Notes: generated by a model not told the origin, from the letters alone. Shown: positions 43,762 to 60,891, counted from the stretch's first letter. The stretch is 64,000 nucleotides of DNA from Apostichopus japonicus (GCF_037975245.1 NC_092565.1:9785499-9849498); one strand, 5' to 3'. Numbers and translations: made by a program.

Positions 43762-44127
43762 AGACTGGAAAACTGAAAATTGATGATACTGCATCCTCTG
43801 GGGGCCGTACAATTATCTTCACTAAATGTGTAGAAGCAGGTACCAACAAACAAGTTGTGCCATTTGTTCTCCATCCAGTCAGTAGTTGAGGTCAGCCCTA
43901 TTCCAATGATGCAGTCATTACTACGGTGGCATTGGATGTAATTTTACCCGCCCTCGCCCACAATCAGTCAGCTACTGAGGACTTTACAAAATTGAAAGAG
44001 GTTAGAAGTGTGTCTCCGCATTGCTTCACAGTCTGTATCTGATAACAGTGATGATGATGATGATGTGTATCAGTGGGAAATGATTGAGTACTCATCACCA
44101 AATGACATCATTATTAGGATATTGTGA
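43762..44127 (+). pseudogene. Probable decayed coding segment of unknown origin
   Basis: After a TAAATTACAG acceptor the frame reads KTGKLKIDDTASSGGRTIIF, continues VVPFVLHPVSS, hits one TGA, and goes on in the same frame (YSNDAVITTVALDVILPALA, TEDFTKLKEV). A change of frame is then needed to follow SDNSDDDDDVYQWEMIEY to a stop near 44127. Coding-like text with one stop and one frame break suggests a pseudogene or a sequencing error. The family is not recognised. Confidence 0.4.
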
Positions 44128-44129
44128 TC

Positions 44130-46273
44130 CACCCTAATGAGTGCAATGATATCTGTATTGTTTATTAGTAAACGTCAAGGTTCACACTAGGTCAACGGAA
44201 GAGAATCTGAGAGTCTTTGAAGGAATGCATTTAAATGTTGGGCTGTTCATGTGGGGGGACATGTTAAGCCGTTCATTGCTATATGTGTCAAATTATATAT
44301 GCAATTTTGAAACTCCCAGACTTTTACAAGAACAAAGCAGTAGACCTATAATAGAGGGCTCACTTTCAAAACTTGATCAATTCCACATGTGTGTGCTGTT
44401 ATATGAATTTATAGAGAAACTGTGTGTTATTTTAGTTTGCAGTTAGCTGGTGTGACATTAAGATGGTGGAGCTATTGATAATCCCCTATCTACAATTAAT
44501 CAGCATGAAACAGGATATGTGTCAGTTTGAAAGTGAAACAGTTAGACTGTAGACCCAACTCCTTAGCAACGGTAATCTTAAACCCCGTGTAGACCAGGAA
44601 CAAGCAGGATCAACACAATCTCTGACATAGTTAAAAAGAAGGTTAGGTCATCATTTGTAGCCTGAAACTAAGTTAGGGATTGTGACCTCTTGTGTAATAA
44701 TTGTTTTTTTTTTGGTATTTGTAGAAAGCAAAATGAAATGGTTGTGGGCATAATGGCATAAAAATTGTTCAACCAGACACAAAAAAGGATTCATTTTCCC
44801 AAAACATCATCATTGATTTATACATGTGTAGGAGGTGCTTTAATGCCAAAAGAGTTCCTAAAGTTGGTAAAATGGCACGATAAGTTCGAAACAAGGCCAG
44901 AAAGGACTTTGGATAGTCGTCTTGATGACGACTAGATCCATCCACTGTCAATTTGATCACATTCATTGGTTGATAAGTCTCCTTTTAAGTTATTAGTGAT
45001 CAAAATTTAGAAAGGCAAAGAAGATACTGAATTCCACAAGTTACCAGTAAAATATTTCACAAACTGTACAGCTTTGTAGAGAACTTAAAATTATCACAAT
45101 GATCTCTGTCACATTGATTTTGTCTTACATTATGTAAATTCTCAGGTTCAAACAGGAGTGAAAGAAAAAGAAAGTGGTTTAATATAGCCATCTTGGAATT
45201 TATATGTTTATATGTATGTCCATAATCGTTTTGGATGCTCTGTACAGAAATGTTGTGTTGCCCTGCTGTCCCATTCCAACCCCCTTCAAACCCTCCCCCA
45301 CCCTCCCACCCTATCCTATATTTGAGTACGTTTGAGCATCAACAAAAAGACGAGGGTTAAATTGGTCTATCTGACTAAACTAAGAAATACTATTAACACT
45401 CCATTCCAATTGGGAAGTAAAAGAAATTTCCTTTTTTACGTTGTAGTAGGTAATGAAAGATACCCCCAGGAAACAATAAATAGACCTTTTACACCCATTG
45501 AATATCTATTCTTAACGGCCAACAGACACTTGAAAACTTTCAGAGAAAGTTGAGATGTAAGTAGTAGGAGAGATATGGTGGGTGGATAAATCCTTACACA
45601 AAGTGTTTCAAGTACGATATGTATTAAGGAAGAGTTATTTCGGCTGTCAGTGAATATCTCAAATTTCACTAAATATAACCGGCTATTTCCATTAATAATT
45701 GTGTAATCCAAATATTAAACGGTTGCTGAAGGGTCTTGTGAGTAAATGGAAGGGGGGAAATATATATATATAAATATATATTTATATATAACAACTTTTC
45801 TAATAATAAAACAATGACACCTATTTATGCTGTAATTGTTACTGCAATTGTAATGCTATCCTCTTTTAAGTTTAGTGAGAAACATTTCACAATAAAATGG
45901 AAAGTAAAGATAAGAAGCTGAAATCAATATCTGCAAAATGTTCATTGTCAGAAGATGTTGTTTAATTCAAAAAATTTACAGTTAAAAAAAAAATTCTTCA
46001 ATACAAGGTGAGAGCTGCATCTTACTAACACAAGGGATAATTTAGTGTTCACATTTTGTGCAGCCGTTCTGAATTCTTTGAATTTTATCTCCTATAAATT
46101 ACTCTGATTCCTTTGTAAAAAACACTGCTCTATGTAATTGTGTTTTCCTGTATTATATTAATGGTCATATCATCTATCAATGGAAGGTTTTAGTGTTGAG
46201 TATTGTTACTAAAAGTTGCCATTTTTTTAAACAAAGTCCAATCTATTGGCATGTGGAAAGATTTATGACTAAA
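44130..46273. other. Non-coding stretch
   Basis: AT-rich; no gene or element recognised except an alternating TA run at ~45760-45790. Confidence 0.4.
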
Positions 46274-46769
46274 AGAATAGTCCAGGTAAAAATTTCTTTT
46301 TGATATGTTACAGAGGAACATAATCTAAGCATTCTAGTGAAATTTGCATTCAATTCCCATGTGCGTATTTGAGATATTGACAGTTATCTGATATTCTACC
46401 AAAAGTGAACTTGAAGCAAACAGGTGTGATGAGATAGTTGCACACTGACAGATAATGTTTTGTTTTTTCTTCTAAAGGGGATGTGAAGTTGATAAAATAC
46501 CATTACCTATGGTACATTCACATTATGGATGCATTCAATTGTGGAGTATAAAATAAGACGTAAATTTCTAAGGAAAACAAACATTATTTATCAGTGTGCA
46601 ATAATGACGTCACACCTGTTTGCTCCAAGTTCACTTTGGTACGAAAGGTGGCAACTTCAACTGTCAATATCTCAAAAATGGTACATAGAAATTGAATGCA
46701 AATTTCACCACAATGCTTGGGTTATGTTCCTCTTTAACATAGCAAAGAAATTTTGACCTGGACTATTCT
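46274..46769. mobile_element. 496-bp fold-back (MITE-like) element
   Basis: Long inverted arms of about 165 bp (46274-46437 and 46605-46769) start AGAATAGTCCAGGT and end ACCTGGACTATTCT. Arms also share GAGATATTGACAGTT and GCAAACAGGTGTGA. The short centre has no coding capacity. Arm identity looks about 80-85% by eye, so the copy is old. Target duplication is unclear (TAAA-like flanks). Confidence 0.8.
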
Positions 46770-48470
46770 GTTAAAAGTAGAAATTAATTGTCCGACTGTC
46801 TGTAAATTTACCTTCATCAAAAGACAGTTGATTCATGGCTAGGATCCAGTGATATACTAACGATGTAACCAATGCTCTGCACCCTCACTTTTATTGCACT
46901 AGGCTACTTAAAGAGCTGCTCTTGTGGCCAACAATGTTGTTTTGTTTTAGGTGGAGGTCAAAGGTCATTTGGGGTCAGGAGAGGGCAAAATGTAAAAATC
47001 TCAAATATGCTGTACGGTGTACCTCCAGAACCTGAACATCAGAGGAGCTCATATATGCATAGTAGTATATAGCCTTTATGTAGTGTAAAGTGTCTACACA
47101 ATTTGGTGAAGGTCAGAGTTGATTTAAGATCACCAGGTTTCAAAACTTAAATCTTGTAAACAGGTTATCTCTAGATAGGAAACTATTGGCTCTCATATTT
47201 TGCATGTGGCATCCTGCTATAAGTTGCATCAGTTGCTGCTGTTTTATTGGGAATAACTCACAGCTATGGACAAGAGAAAAATGTGGTTGCAATCAGCTAG
47301 CTATTACAGTACAGCAGAAAAGCAGCCATCGTTTTATGATTTTCCTGTAACTAGTAATAAAGATAGGGTAGCTTCTAAACTACGCTTCTGCTGCATATGT
47401 ACTGTATTTATAGGCAAGTAACTGCTGGGAAGGTTTTTCTTTTCAAGTTCTTTTCCTTTCTTCCTTTCTTTCTTGAAGATCATTTGGGGGCATATGATTC
47501 CTTAGCAGAAATGTTCCAAATCTTGTTTTTCACAGAGTAAAAGAAAAAAAAACCAAGGCATTTCCACAGACATTCTATGAGGAGAAGCTTCCTAGATTGG
47601 TGTCTCTGACTGGTCACAAAACTTCATTGAGTATGCAGACAACTCATTACCATGGCAATGCCTTTGTGATCATGGTGCATGTTGGGGTTATAGTAGTCAT
47701 CTGGACAGAGAAGTTAGGACCATTCAAGAGTTTGTCCACAACGTAGCCTGTCGGTTCGTACTGTATGTTCTTCTGGTCACTTAGAGAAACATTCAAGATG
47801 TCACCCATGCCCTATACTGATGCTTGTATGTCTTCGTCTCACCTGCCATGGGTTTATCATATCATTGTTCCATGGCATTAAGAATAGGACATACGAGGTA
47901 TCAGTGTGATAGATAGGGTGTTGGTTGGACTGAAGTAACATTTCTCCCCTCTCTACCATCATTGATCGTCAACGAAGACAACCACAAAGACCAAAGAAAG
48001 GTACTGTAAGAAGATGCTGATAGGATTTCTACCCCTTCCCATTATATTTGATCTGATAAAGAAGATAAAAGTGACTTTTGAAATAATGGTAAAAACTTTT
48101 GTGATGAAAGGTACAGAAGATTAAAGCAGCTCAGTTATTAACAATCTTTGTTCTCAAAGTTCTCCAGCCAATATGGCACAGAGGAGGCAAACCTATAACA
48201 AAACTAGATAGCAATGATTTTCCAGGGGAATATTTCAATCTGTGAGCTCTAAGGGGATTGAATATATAGGTAATGATTTCACATGAAAGGACTTGCACCG
48301 TCTGGATATTGTACTCTGCTTACCAGTCAGTGCCACAAATCATGGGTTGCTTAAAGTTACCAAGTTGTGCCTGACTAAGTAGAAAAGAGAGTAGTAGTAC
48401 TGTAGTAGTGAGAAAGAATGCTGCCATTTCATATTGAAAAAGTACTGAAATTAAATCAGTTACATACATG
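46770..48470. other. Non-coding stretch
   Basis: No supported coding exon, RNA gene or repeat was seen. Confidence 0.35.
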
Positions 48471-51400
48471 TGTTAAGTCATTAATTCTTCAATTTGAGTA
48501 ATGCAGTAGTTCAGTGCTGTTGATTGGTCCTAAATTCAATACACCTGGGTAATAGGATTAAAGTCAAGGCGGTTGATTTCAAAGTCACTATTCAATCAAT
48601 GCAGTAGTTTAGTTGTGTTGGTTCAGTAATGCAAACTCTTTTAAGTTAGGCAATTGTTTAGTTAGGTGGTCTTATTTCAAAGTCATTAAATCCATACACT
48701 ACAGTCAGACGGTAGTTTCATCAGGTCAGTTGAGTCCAAAGTCGTTAATTTGTTGGCTTGAGTAAGGCAATTGTTTAATCATGTGGTGTTATTTCAAAGT
48801 TATATATCCGTAAACTTGAGTAAGTCAGTTATTTAGTCATGTCAGTTGATTCCAAAGTCATTTTTCTGTTCACATCAAATTCATTTATTCGTAAACTTGA
48901 GTAAGACGGTTGTTTAGTCATGTCGGGTCATTCCAAAAGTCTTTTATCAGGACATTTGAATGTTTATTTTGTTGGTTGATTACAAAGTCATTAATCCATA
49001 CACTTAAGAAAAGCAGTACTAAAGTAATGTCGGTTGATGCCAATGTCTTTATCCGTACACATGGGTTAGGCAGTTGTTTAGTCATGTCAGTTGACTCCAA
49101 AGTTATTTATCTGTACACTTTGGTATAAAGGCAGTAGTTTAGAAACGACTGTTCATTCAGAAGTTGTTAATCTGTACACTTAAGTAATGCAGTTGTTTAT
49201 CATGTCAGTTGGTTGAAAAGTCGTAGTTCAGTCAACTGGAGAAAGGCAGTAAGTTATATAGTCATGTCAGTTGATACCAAAATCATTTATTCGTACACTT
49301 TGGTAGAGAAAATGTATAGTAATGTTGGTAGATTCCCTAGTCATAAATCCATACACTAGGGCTGTAGTTTAGTCATGTTGGTAGATTTCCTAGTCATTAG
49401 TCCATACACTCAAGTAGGTCAGTAGTTTAGTATTGTTGGTAGATTCCCTAGTCATTAATCCCTACACTAGGGCAGTAGTTTAGTCATGTTGGTAGATTCC
49501 CTAGTCATTAATCCCTACACTAGGTCAGTAGTTTAGTAATGTTGGTAGATTCCCTAGTCATTAATCCCTACACTAGGGCAGTAGTTTAGTCATGTTGGTA
49601 GATTCCCTAGTCATTAATCCCTACACTCAAGTAGGGCAGTAGTAGTTTAGTCATGTTGGTAGATTCCCTAGTCATTAGTCCATACACTCAAGTAGGGCAG
49701 TAGTTTAGTCATGTTGGTAGATTCCCTAGTCATTAATCTCTACACTAGGTCAGTAGTTTAGTCATGTTGGTAGATTCCCTAGTCATTAGTCCATACACTC
49801 AAGTAGGGCAGTAGTTTAGTCATGTTGGTAGATTCCCTAGTCATTAATTCGGGTAGTAGTTTAGTTATGTCGGTTGCTTCCAAAGTCTTTAATCCATACA
49901 CTCAAGTAGGGAAGTAGTTTAGTCATGTTGGTTCATTGCAACGTCCTAAATCTGACAACAGTTAGGTCATGTCAGTTGACTCCAAAGTCATTTACCTGTA
50001 CACATAACTAAAACAATAGTTAAGTCATGTCAGTTGACTACAAAGTCATTATCTGTTCACATAAGTAAGACAACAGTTAAGTCATGTCAGTTCACTCTTA
50101 AGTCATTTATTTGTACACTTCATTTAGGCAGTAGCAGAGTAATGATCGTTGATTCTGAAGTCTTTAATCTGTACACTTGAGTAAGGCAGTTTTAATTCAT
50201 ATCACTTCCATCCAAGTCATTTGTCCACACTATTGAATAATGCAGTACTTAAGTTATTTGGTGAATTTCGTAGTCGTTAATCCATACACTTAGGTAAGGC
50301 AATTGTTTACTCATGTCAGTTGATTCCAAAGTCATTATTTGCACACTTGAGTAAACCAAAGCTTTAGTAATGTCAGTGAATTCCAAAGTTGTTAATTCGT
50401 ACAGTTGGGTAGGGCAGTTGTATAATCATGTCCATTATTCAAGTTGTTAATACAGTTAGTCCAAAGTCCTTTATACGTAGAGTTGCGTAAAGCAAAACTA
50501 TAGTAATGTCAGTGAACTACAAAGTTGTTAATCCATACACTTGGTAGGGCAGTTGCTTTGTCATGTCGGTTGATTCCAAACTCGTCAATCTGTTCACTTG
50601 AGTAAAGCAAAGCTTTAGTAATGTCGGTGAATTGCAAAGTCGTTAATCCGTACACTTGGTAGGGCAGTTGTTTAGATATGTCGGTTGATTCCACAGTAGT
50701 TAATCAGCACACTTGCGCAGGGCAAATTGTTCAGTATTGTCGCAGGTTTCCAAAGTCGTTAATCTGTACGCTTGGGTAAAGCAAAACTTTATAAATGTCG
50801 GTAAATTCCAAAGTCGTTAATCCACACATTGGGTAGGGTTGTCTGTCTATTACAAAGTCGTCAATCTGTACACTTGCATAAAGCAAAGCTTTAGTAATAT
50901 CGGTGAATTCCAAAGTCGTTAATCCCCATACACCTGGGCAGGGCAATTGTGTAGTCATGTCGGTGAATTCCAAAGTCTTCAATCTGTACACTTGAGTAAG
51001 TAAAAATTTAGTAATGTCGGTGAATTGCAAAGTCGATAACCCATACACTGGGGTAGGGCAGTTGTTTAATAATGTCGGTAAATTCCAAAGTCGTTAATCT
51101 GTACACTTGGGTAAAGCTAAACTGTAGATATGGCAGTGAATTCCAAAGTTGTTAATCCGCATACTTGGGTAGGGCAGTTGCTTGGTCATGTCGGTCGATT
51201 CCAAAGTCTTCAATCTGTACACTTGCGTAAAGCAAAACTTTGGTAATGTTGGTGAATTACAAAGTCGTTAATCCATACGCTCGGGTGGGGCAGTTGTTTA
51301 GACATGTTGGTCAATTCCGAAGTCGTTAATCCGTACACTTGGATAAGGCAGTTGCTTAGTCATGTCGGTGAATTCTAAAGTCATTAATCCGTACACTGGG

Positions 51401-51770
51401 GTACGTCAGTTGCTTAGTCGTGTCGGTAAATTCCGAAGTCATTAATCCGTACACTGGGGTAAAGCAGTTCTTTAGACAGGTGGGCTGATACCAAATTTGT
51501 TAGTTCATACAATTGAGTAAATGCAGTTACTTAGTATTGTCAGTAAATGCCAAAGTCACAAATCCATGCACTTGGATTATAAAGCAGTTGCTAGTTATTG
51601 ATTCCAATATCGTTAATCCATATGTCAAAGAGGCAATAGTTTAGTAACATCAGTTGACTCCAAAGTCATTTATCTGTACACTTTGGTATAAAAGCAGTAG
51701 TTTGGAAATAACTGTGTTGATAGAGATGTTGTTAATAGAGATAGAGATGTTGTTACAGAGATGTTGTTAC
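48471..51770. repeat. 3.3 kb degenerate array of 53-60 bp units
   Basis: Tens of diverged units follow the pattern AGTCATGTCGGTTGATTCC, AAAGTCGTTAATCCGTACAC, TTGAGTAAGGCAGTTGTTT. A younger block at ~49330-49850 is homogeneous (GTTGGTAGATTCCCTAGTCA, CTACACTAGGGCAGTAGTTT) with a 53-bp period and longer variants. Runs of open minus-strand frame (FTDITKALLY repeats) are by-products. Confidence 0.9.
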
Positions 51771-53577
51771 ACTTGAGTAATGCAGGGTTTTGGTCTTTTG
51801 TCTCCCTTGCCTCAAAAGTGTTTGTTCAGTCCATTGGATTAAGGAGGTTATTTATCCATACACTTCAGGGGAAAGTTGGTTAGTTGTGTCTATTGATTCA
51901 ATAACTTTTGATTCATACACTTGTATATTAAGGCATTCATTCAATAATCCAGACACATGACTTTGTAAGTTGTTAACGTAAGTTTTGGTCCTTGGTCCAA
52001 TATGGTGGATATGTCATTAAGTCATTAATCCTGGCTCTTGAATTGACACTGTAAAGGGTGATATTTCTGTCATTAGTACTCTGTCCATTAACTTTAATTT
52101 GTCAAGTTACTAGACCTGCATCTTAAAAATCTGCAAAAGAGACAAATAAAATTAACTTAATCTACTGAAGACTTTACCGACCCTTAATGGATTAGGTGAT
52201 CTTCTTAACATAGGTCTGTCTAAACACCTATCCATTGTCGGTTTGTCCAAATAATGGAATGTAGGGTGGCCTATTGGTCATTCCCTCCTGTCCAGCCAGA
52301 ATTGTTTTGATTTGATTCAATTCAAGACTACAATGTGGCTCAGTTGAGGTCATAGTGCAAGTCCTTTCTTCAAAGTCCGACTATTACGTTCATACATAGT
52401 TCACAATCGTCCAGTCACTTGTTTTCTACAGTGAAGGTGGTAAAGTGTATCATGGTCATCTATTGGTCGCTAGGTTCGGTGCAAATTCGTCATCTGTGAG
52501 GAAAACACACGTCACATGAAATATCAAGTCTGACATTCAACTTAGACATTTTGTTTGGAAAACTCAGAAAGGGAATAGGTCATTGCAAAACATGAAACAT
52601 GAAAGCTATAAGCAATTTAAAGAGGAATTCCTTGGGGTAGATGACACTACACTGGTATTGCTGGAAAACTATTTTTAGATATCCTTTCTTCTAATGTTAT
52701 TTCCCGTTTCATTTACTAGCCACTGATTATCACTTTTAACAATTTTCTGATATTATCAATTAAAAATCTTAGTGAGGATTTATTTGAAAAATTTCAACCT
52801 TTATTTAGACAGTGACACATGGTTAGTCATAGCTTATCTTCTCCAAGGCTCTCGAAAATCAATCTGACACACGAATATAATTAAAGGAATTACATGAAAA
52901 TGACATGAAAAGCAGATAGATTGTTTAAATTAAAAAACTGAGGTGAATTAAGACAATAAATAAAAAATGACTCAAAAGTTACAGTCACACAAATAAATTA
53001 TATATACTGATGAAAACATGAAAATACATAAAACATGCAAATGGTTTATCTTAAAACAATTAGCAGTTTTTGCCATCTTTTGGCCATCGTCTATCACCAT
53101 GCGAATGCAGATTTGACGATGAATTGGACCTTACTGTATAATGATGGACTAAGCTACTGTATGTAAACATTGCCATCATGTAGGTTGAAACGGTTTGTAA
53201 AGTCAAAGTTCCTCTGTTATAGGCCCAGACTGTAGTACTACTGATGTTAATCTTCCAAAATAAAAACATGGACACATTTTCCTTAGAGTTTAGGTATCTC
53301 AGAGTGTTTTGCTGAAGTGGTGTCACAATTAAATTTTTGTTTGTACTCCTGCATATCAATGGGGTAGGGGGAGGGGGGTCAGGGAGGGGGAGGGGTCAGG
53401 GAGGGGGAGGATACTCAGTCGTGCACATCTGTGGTAGGAGGGGTCAGGAAAGGGTGAGGTTGGGATAGGATGCTTTGTTGCTATTACTTGCTAATACACA
53501 CAAAAACCAAAAAAACAGCTGCTTCCAAAATATAAGATAGAATGGTGATGGTTTACTGAATAAATTCATACTTTTAA
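51771..53577. other. Flank downstream of the PEBP4-like gene
   Basis: No gene recognised. G-rich simple sequence (GGGGAGGGGTCAGG units) lies at ~53366-53460, in the presumed 3' flank of the PEBP4-like gene. Confidence 0.4.
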
Positions 53578-56676
<3,099 letters not shown>

Positions 56677-57843
56677 CTTGCTGTGATTCAACCCGCTGTT
56701 TCCTTTAACGCATTCGAGTTAAGTAGTACACAGGAGTATCCATTAGTGCGGGTACCGGGTGTTAGGCTGTCTCTGAAATGACGGCGTTACTGATACGAGA
56801 GGAGATTTATCTGTGCCTATAGAACCAACGCCAGCGATTGAGGGCCACGTAGGCCTACACCATTATGTTGATTAATATCTATTTGAACAAAACGCGCACT
56901 GTCAGCTCCGGTACTCGAAACGGTCTCAAATCGCCCAAAGAAAAGATTCGCCAAACTAACTATCTTATTGAATTCAAACAAATTTAACCAACGACTTATA
57001 TCCTGGATTAAATACATTTAGTTGACAAGAGAAAATCGTTTTCACATCCCGATGAGATTAATTTGTTTGTCTCGTCATTGAAGTATAAACGACTGGCGAC
57101 AAAGAAGAACACACAATAAAAGAAAACAAAATAAAACGATCCATAAATTAATCAAACTCTTCAAAAACTATATCAGATTTTTATTTTACATGTATTAGAA
57201 TAATTTTGTAAAGAATAGTGTCTCTTGCCTACATATTCGGAAAACATGTATGTCCAGTGTACAGTAAACGTATATTGAAATGGTAACGAATAAATGTTGT
57301 GTTGATAACCCTATTTAATGTTGTAATGCTAACTTAATACTATAATTCCTTTCATGCAGTATAAGCATAAATTCTTTATTTACCGAACATATTTAACCAG
57401 TTCGTGTTTGCTTTCCATATTCTCGATTTAAAGAGACGGATAGACAGACATTCATCGTTATACTCATAAAACGTGTCATATAATGAAAATGTTTCTTTAC
57501 GGAATTCTGACGAAGAGTATCGCGAAGTACCTGTCGATGAGTCAGGAAAATGACACCCTTTTGGCACGGGACGCAAAGAGGGATGTTGATCGGTTATTTA
57601 GAGCTGTAGATGTCTATGTCAGTCGGCTTGGTAACCGATAGCCCTGTTTGGTATAGACTTAAGCCGTAACTTCCGTCTGTAAATGAACACGATCACCAAA
57701 ACAGCCACACAAGACTTCTCTAACCCTTACCGTGCTCAGTCCCCTCCCCCTCCACCACACCCTTCCCCCCACGAACCATCGATTTCTGCGTGTTGCAATC
57801 CGCAATGTAGGTTACAGGTTCCAAATTGGTACACCTACCCTGT

Positions 57844-58130
57844 GTTGTACCGTTGCCACAATTATATTATTATCATTGTCGGTTGGAGCTCTCCGACAGT
57901 ACGATGAAAATGTTCATTTTAAGTCAGTTGCCGCGGGATGAAGGCAGTGACGTGCACATGATTTCAATGGTGGTTTGGGGGAGAGGGGGTGGCAATGACC
58001 CCCCCCCCCCACCATAGCGAAAGATTCTGAAAGGGGCTTGAAACTTTTGGACGGACTGGGCGGATCAAACATTTTACAAAAGAAGAGTCCGGATTTGAGG
58101 TGGTAGAGAGTGTTTTCCGTGTAGGCCACA
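57844..58130 (+). repeat. Interspersed repeat, copy A
   Basis: Shares GTTGCCACAATTATAT, AGCTCTCCGAC, GCCGCGGGATGAAGGCAGTG and later AAACATTTTAC with copy B, in the same order and orientation. Confidence 0.8.
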
Positions 58131-58455
58131 AAATGAACTGTTACTGGGATAGAGGAGGGGTGTATAGGGCGTGGCTATGGGACATTTATTTTCTGGTGAG
58201 CCAAGTGGCACCGCAACATGATCTGGCGTTCAAATTAGTACTTTCGTATAGTTTTCATTTCACCCCCATAACTTGTTTTAATTACAGACTCCCTTTAATT
58301 ATTGCACCTGCATGGAAATTTATCAAATAAAACTCTCAATTAACTTTCTGATCTCGCAAACGCAGAGAAAGACAAACGTTGACGATTTTTGGACAAACAG
58401 ATCTAAATACGCTATTAATAATTAATATTCCGTTCTTTTGTGCACCTGCTCCGTT

Positions 58456-58740
58456 TGTACTGTTGCCACAATTATATCAAATTGTCGGTTGAAGCTCTCC
58501 GACCGTGCAGTTAACATTTTCATATTGCGTCAGATGCCGCGGGATGAAGGCAGTGACGTGCGCAGGACTTCAACATAGAAGATTTTTTTTATGGGGGGGG
58601 GGGGGCTGATATGATTTCCCCAGGTGACTGATTTGGTAAGGGCTTGAAACTTCATGGACGGGCTTTAGGCGAATTAAACATTTTACGAAAGACTGGTTCG
58701 GCTTTGAGGTCGTTGAAATTGATTCCCGTGTAGGGTGAGG
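58456..58740 (+). repeat. Interspersed repeat, copy B
   Basis: Direct repeat of copy A 600 bp away, about 75-80% similar by eye, with GACGTGCGCAGGACTT and a poly-G run in the middle. Resembles a short non-autonomous mobile element. Confidence 0.8.
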
Positions 58741-58766
58741 GGTTGAGGGAATAGTCCGCCACAAGA

Positions 58767-58893
58767 ATATATATATATATGCATACATATGTATATATAT
58801 AAATATATATATATATACATATATTTATATACATATGTATATATATATATATATATACATATACATATGAATGTATATATATATATATATATC
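58767..58893. repeat. TA-rich microsatellite
   Basis: Alternating TA with interspersed TACATA units. Open frames across it on both strands are spurious. Confidence 0.95.
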
Positions 58894-60891
58894 TCCAAAA
58901 TATATCATAAAAATATTACATCTATAATTAGGCCTAAACGCAAGGTTGTGCTGATAAATACTATTGAAAATAAAATACTATTGAAAATTATATCCCAAGA
59001 CTGAATGTATCTTCACTCGCCTGACAATGGATATTGGGACCATACCCACTTCCTTAAGTTGGGTGCGCCACTTAGATGAAGTGCGTTTCCAAACCACTTC
59101 TAGCCTGTTCCCTTCCCCCGCCCGACTGATATAGGTTTGGGCATGAACCTTTATTGAAGGTTCGTAGGTGGATTTCATAGAGAAGGGGTTGTGGCCCTGG
59201 GGTCCCGTATGTGTGTGGATGGGCCGTGGTTCTGGGGATCATGCATCGAGTATTATGAAGATTATTCGAACTATAAGTTAGGTCTTAGTGTGACTTTATA
59301 CTAATAAGTCTTCCGAAACTGAATATAGTAATTTACTTTTTACTGAACCATTTCCCCATTCTACCAAAGTGGTATACAGTCCCCCCCCCCCCACACACAC
59401 ACACCCCTTTTCCACACGTTACTAACATGTATCGTTAGTTGGTGCAAGCAGTCGATTTTTCGAATGAAATTAAAAACACTTCTGTTTTGTTGGGCAACAG
59501 TTTGATTTGTATCGATTCATTTCCGACTATCCTTCACAGAAATACTGCCATGCTTTCCTCCCACGTAATGTAGCTCAAAATAATCGAGGGCAGCATTTTA
59601 GTATTCGTTTTTCGTGAGCTCCAAATGATGAATAAACAAACTCTGTGGTTCATATCGTAATAAGTGGAAACTGAGATCATATTAGCGGATATGTTGACCA
59701 TTTGAGAACATGAATAATATGGGATGTAATCTTATCTAGCTCACTTTAGAGTAACAATTTTGTCAAATTTTTAATCGAAGAATCCACTTAAAAAAAAAAG
59801 TTGTTGTTTACTTTATCACTGTAATTCCTTGTTTGGTGTAGTAAAGAGAAACTTATTCTACGGTAATGAAATCGTTCTAGGTTAGAACTTGAGCCTGGGT
59901 GAAGGAATTTTTCTTGGATGGAGGGTGAGGAATGAGACAGTGTGTTTACTTACAAACAGTTATAACATGAAATGAACCATAATTTGATTATCTACCATCT
60001 TTGTGCTTTATAAGGTGACTTTTTATATCAAACATGGGGGTAAGTTCTTTTTCCCCCTATTTTGACCCTCAAGTGAACTTTGACCTTCATTAAAAACCAA
60101 AGGAAGGTTGTACTCACAATTTTCTGAGGTTAGATTCAACTCTTACATGCTTATACTAAACAGCAGAAAGTACTCTCATACACACAGACTGACATGAATG
60201 AGTACAAAATGTGTTTATAAACAAAGCTTTTTAAACAGTTTTACCAAAGTAAATATATTTCAGAGGAAAGAATACAGGGGAATATTTAATATTTCAAGAA
60301 GGAAGAAATACGATTCAAGGCAAAAAAGGTTGTAAAGGTTATAAATGTATCTGTATTAGAAATACACAAGAAACACTACCGCAGAAGACCAAAAGAATGA
60401 TATAAAGTTTGAAAGGCAGTCAAAGAAGTTTAACAATGAAGTTTTCTCTACAAGAAGTACAAAAATTGAGACGTCTAGGCAAGATCTTAATGACCGAGGG
60501 CAAGTACTAGCTGCACACTTCATCTATTGCACTGAAAATATTTCGATAACATCCCATCTCAGCCATCCCACCTTCCCACACCCCTACTCCAGTTGTTCCA
60601 TAACAACTCCCTGGTTTCACATATGTAAGGCAGTGGCATAAGTGATTGACATATTATTAATCTATTTTGGGACATTTGCATAAGCAGACCATTAAGGGTC
60701 ATTTCCTTAACACCTTCAAATAGACCCTCGGCATATCACCTTCGCTTGAATATAGAGATACCATACACCAGATAGTGTCAATATTATTGTTACATTCTGA
60801 AGGAGGCATTAAACTTTGTGGGAAAAAAAAACAGTTTAAAGAGAAATCATTGTTGTTTTTTAAATTTCATTTGTGTTAACTTCTATGAAAT

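Larger units (their letters stand above)
56677..60891. other. Intergenic DNA between the two PEBP4-like genes
   Basis: Contains the promoter side of copy 1, two copies of an interspersed repeat (57844-58130, 58456-58740), a TA/TACA microsatellite (58767-58893) and a poly-C tract (~59381). A minus-strand frame at 57376-57570 ends just before AAATAAAG, but has no splice support. Confidence 0.4.

Noticed and set aside
50509-51048. Minus-strand frames with FTDITKALLY repeats
   Set aside because: By-products of the 53-60 bp degenerate array.
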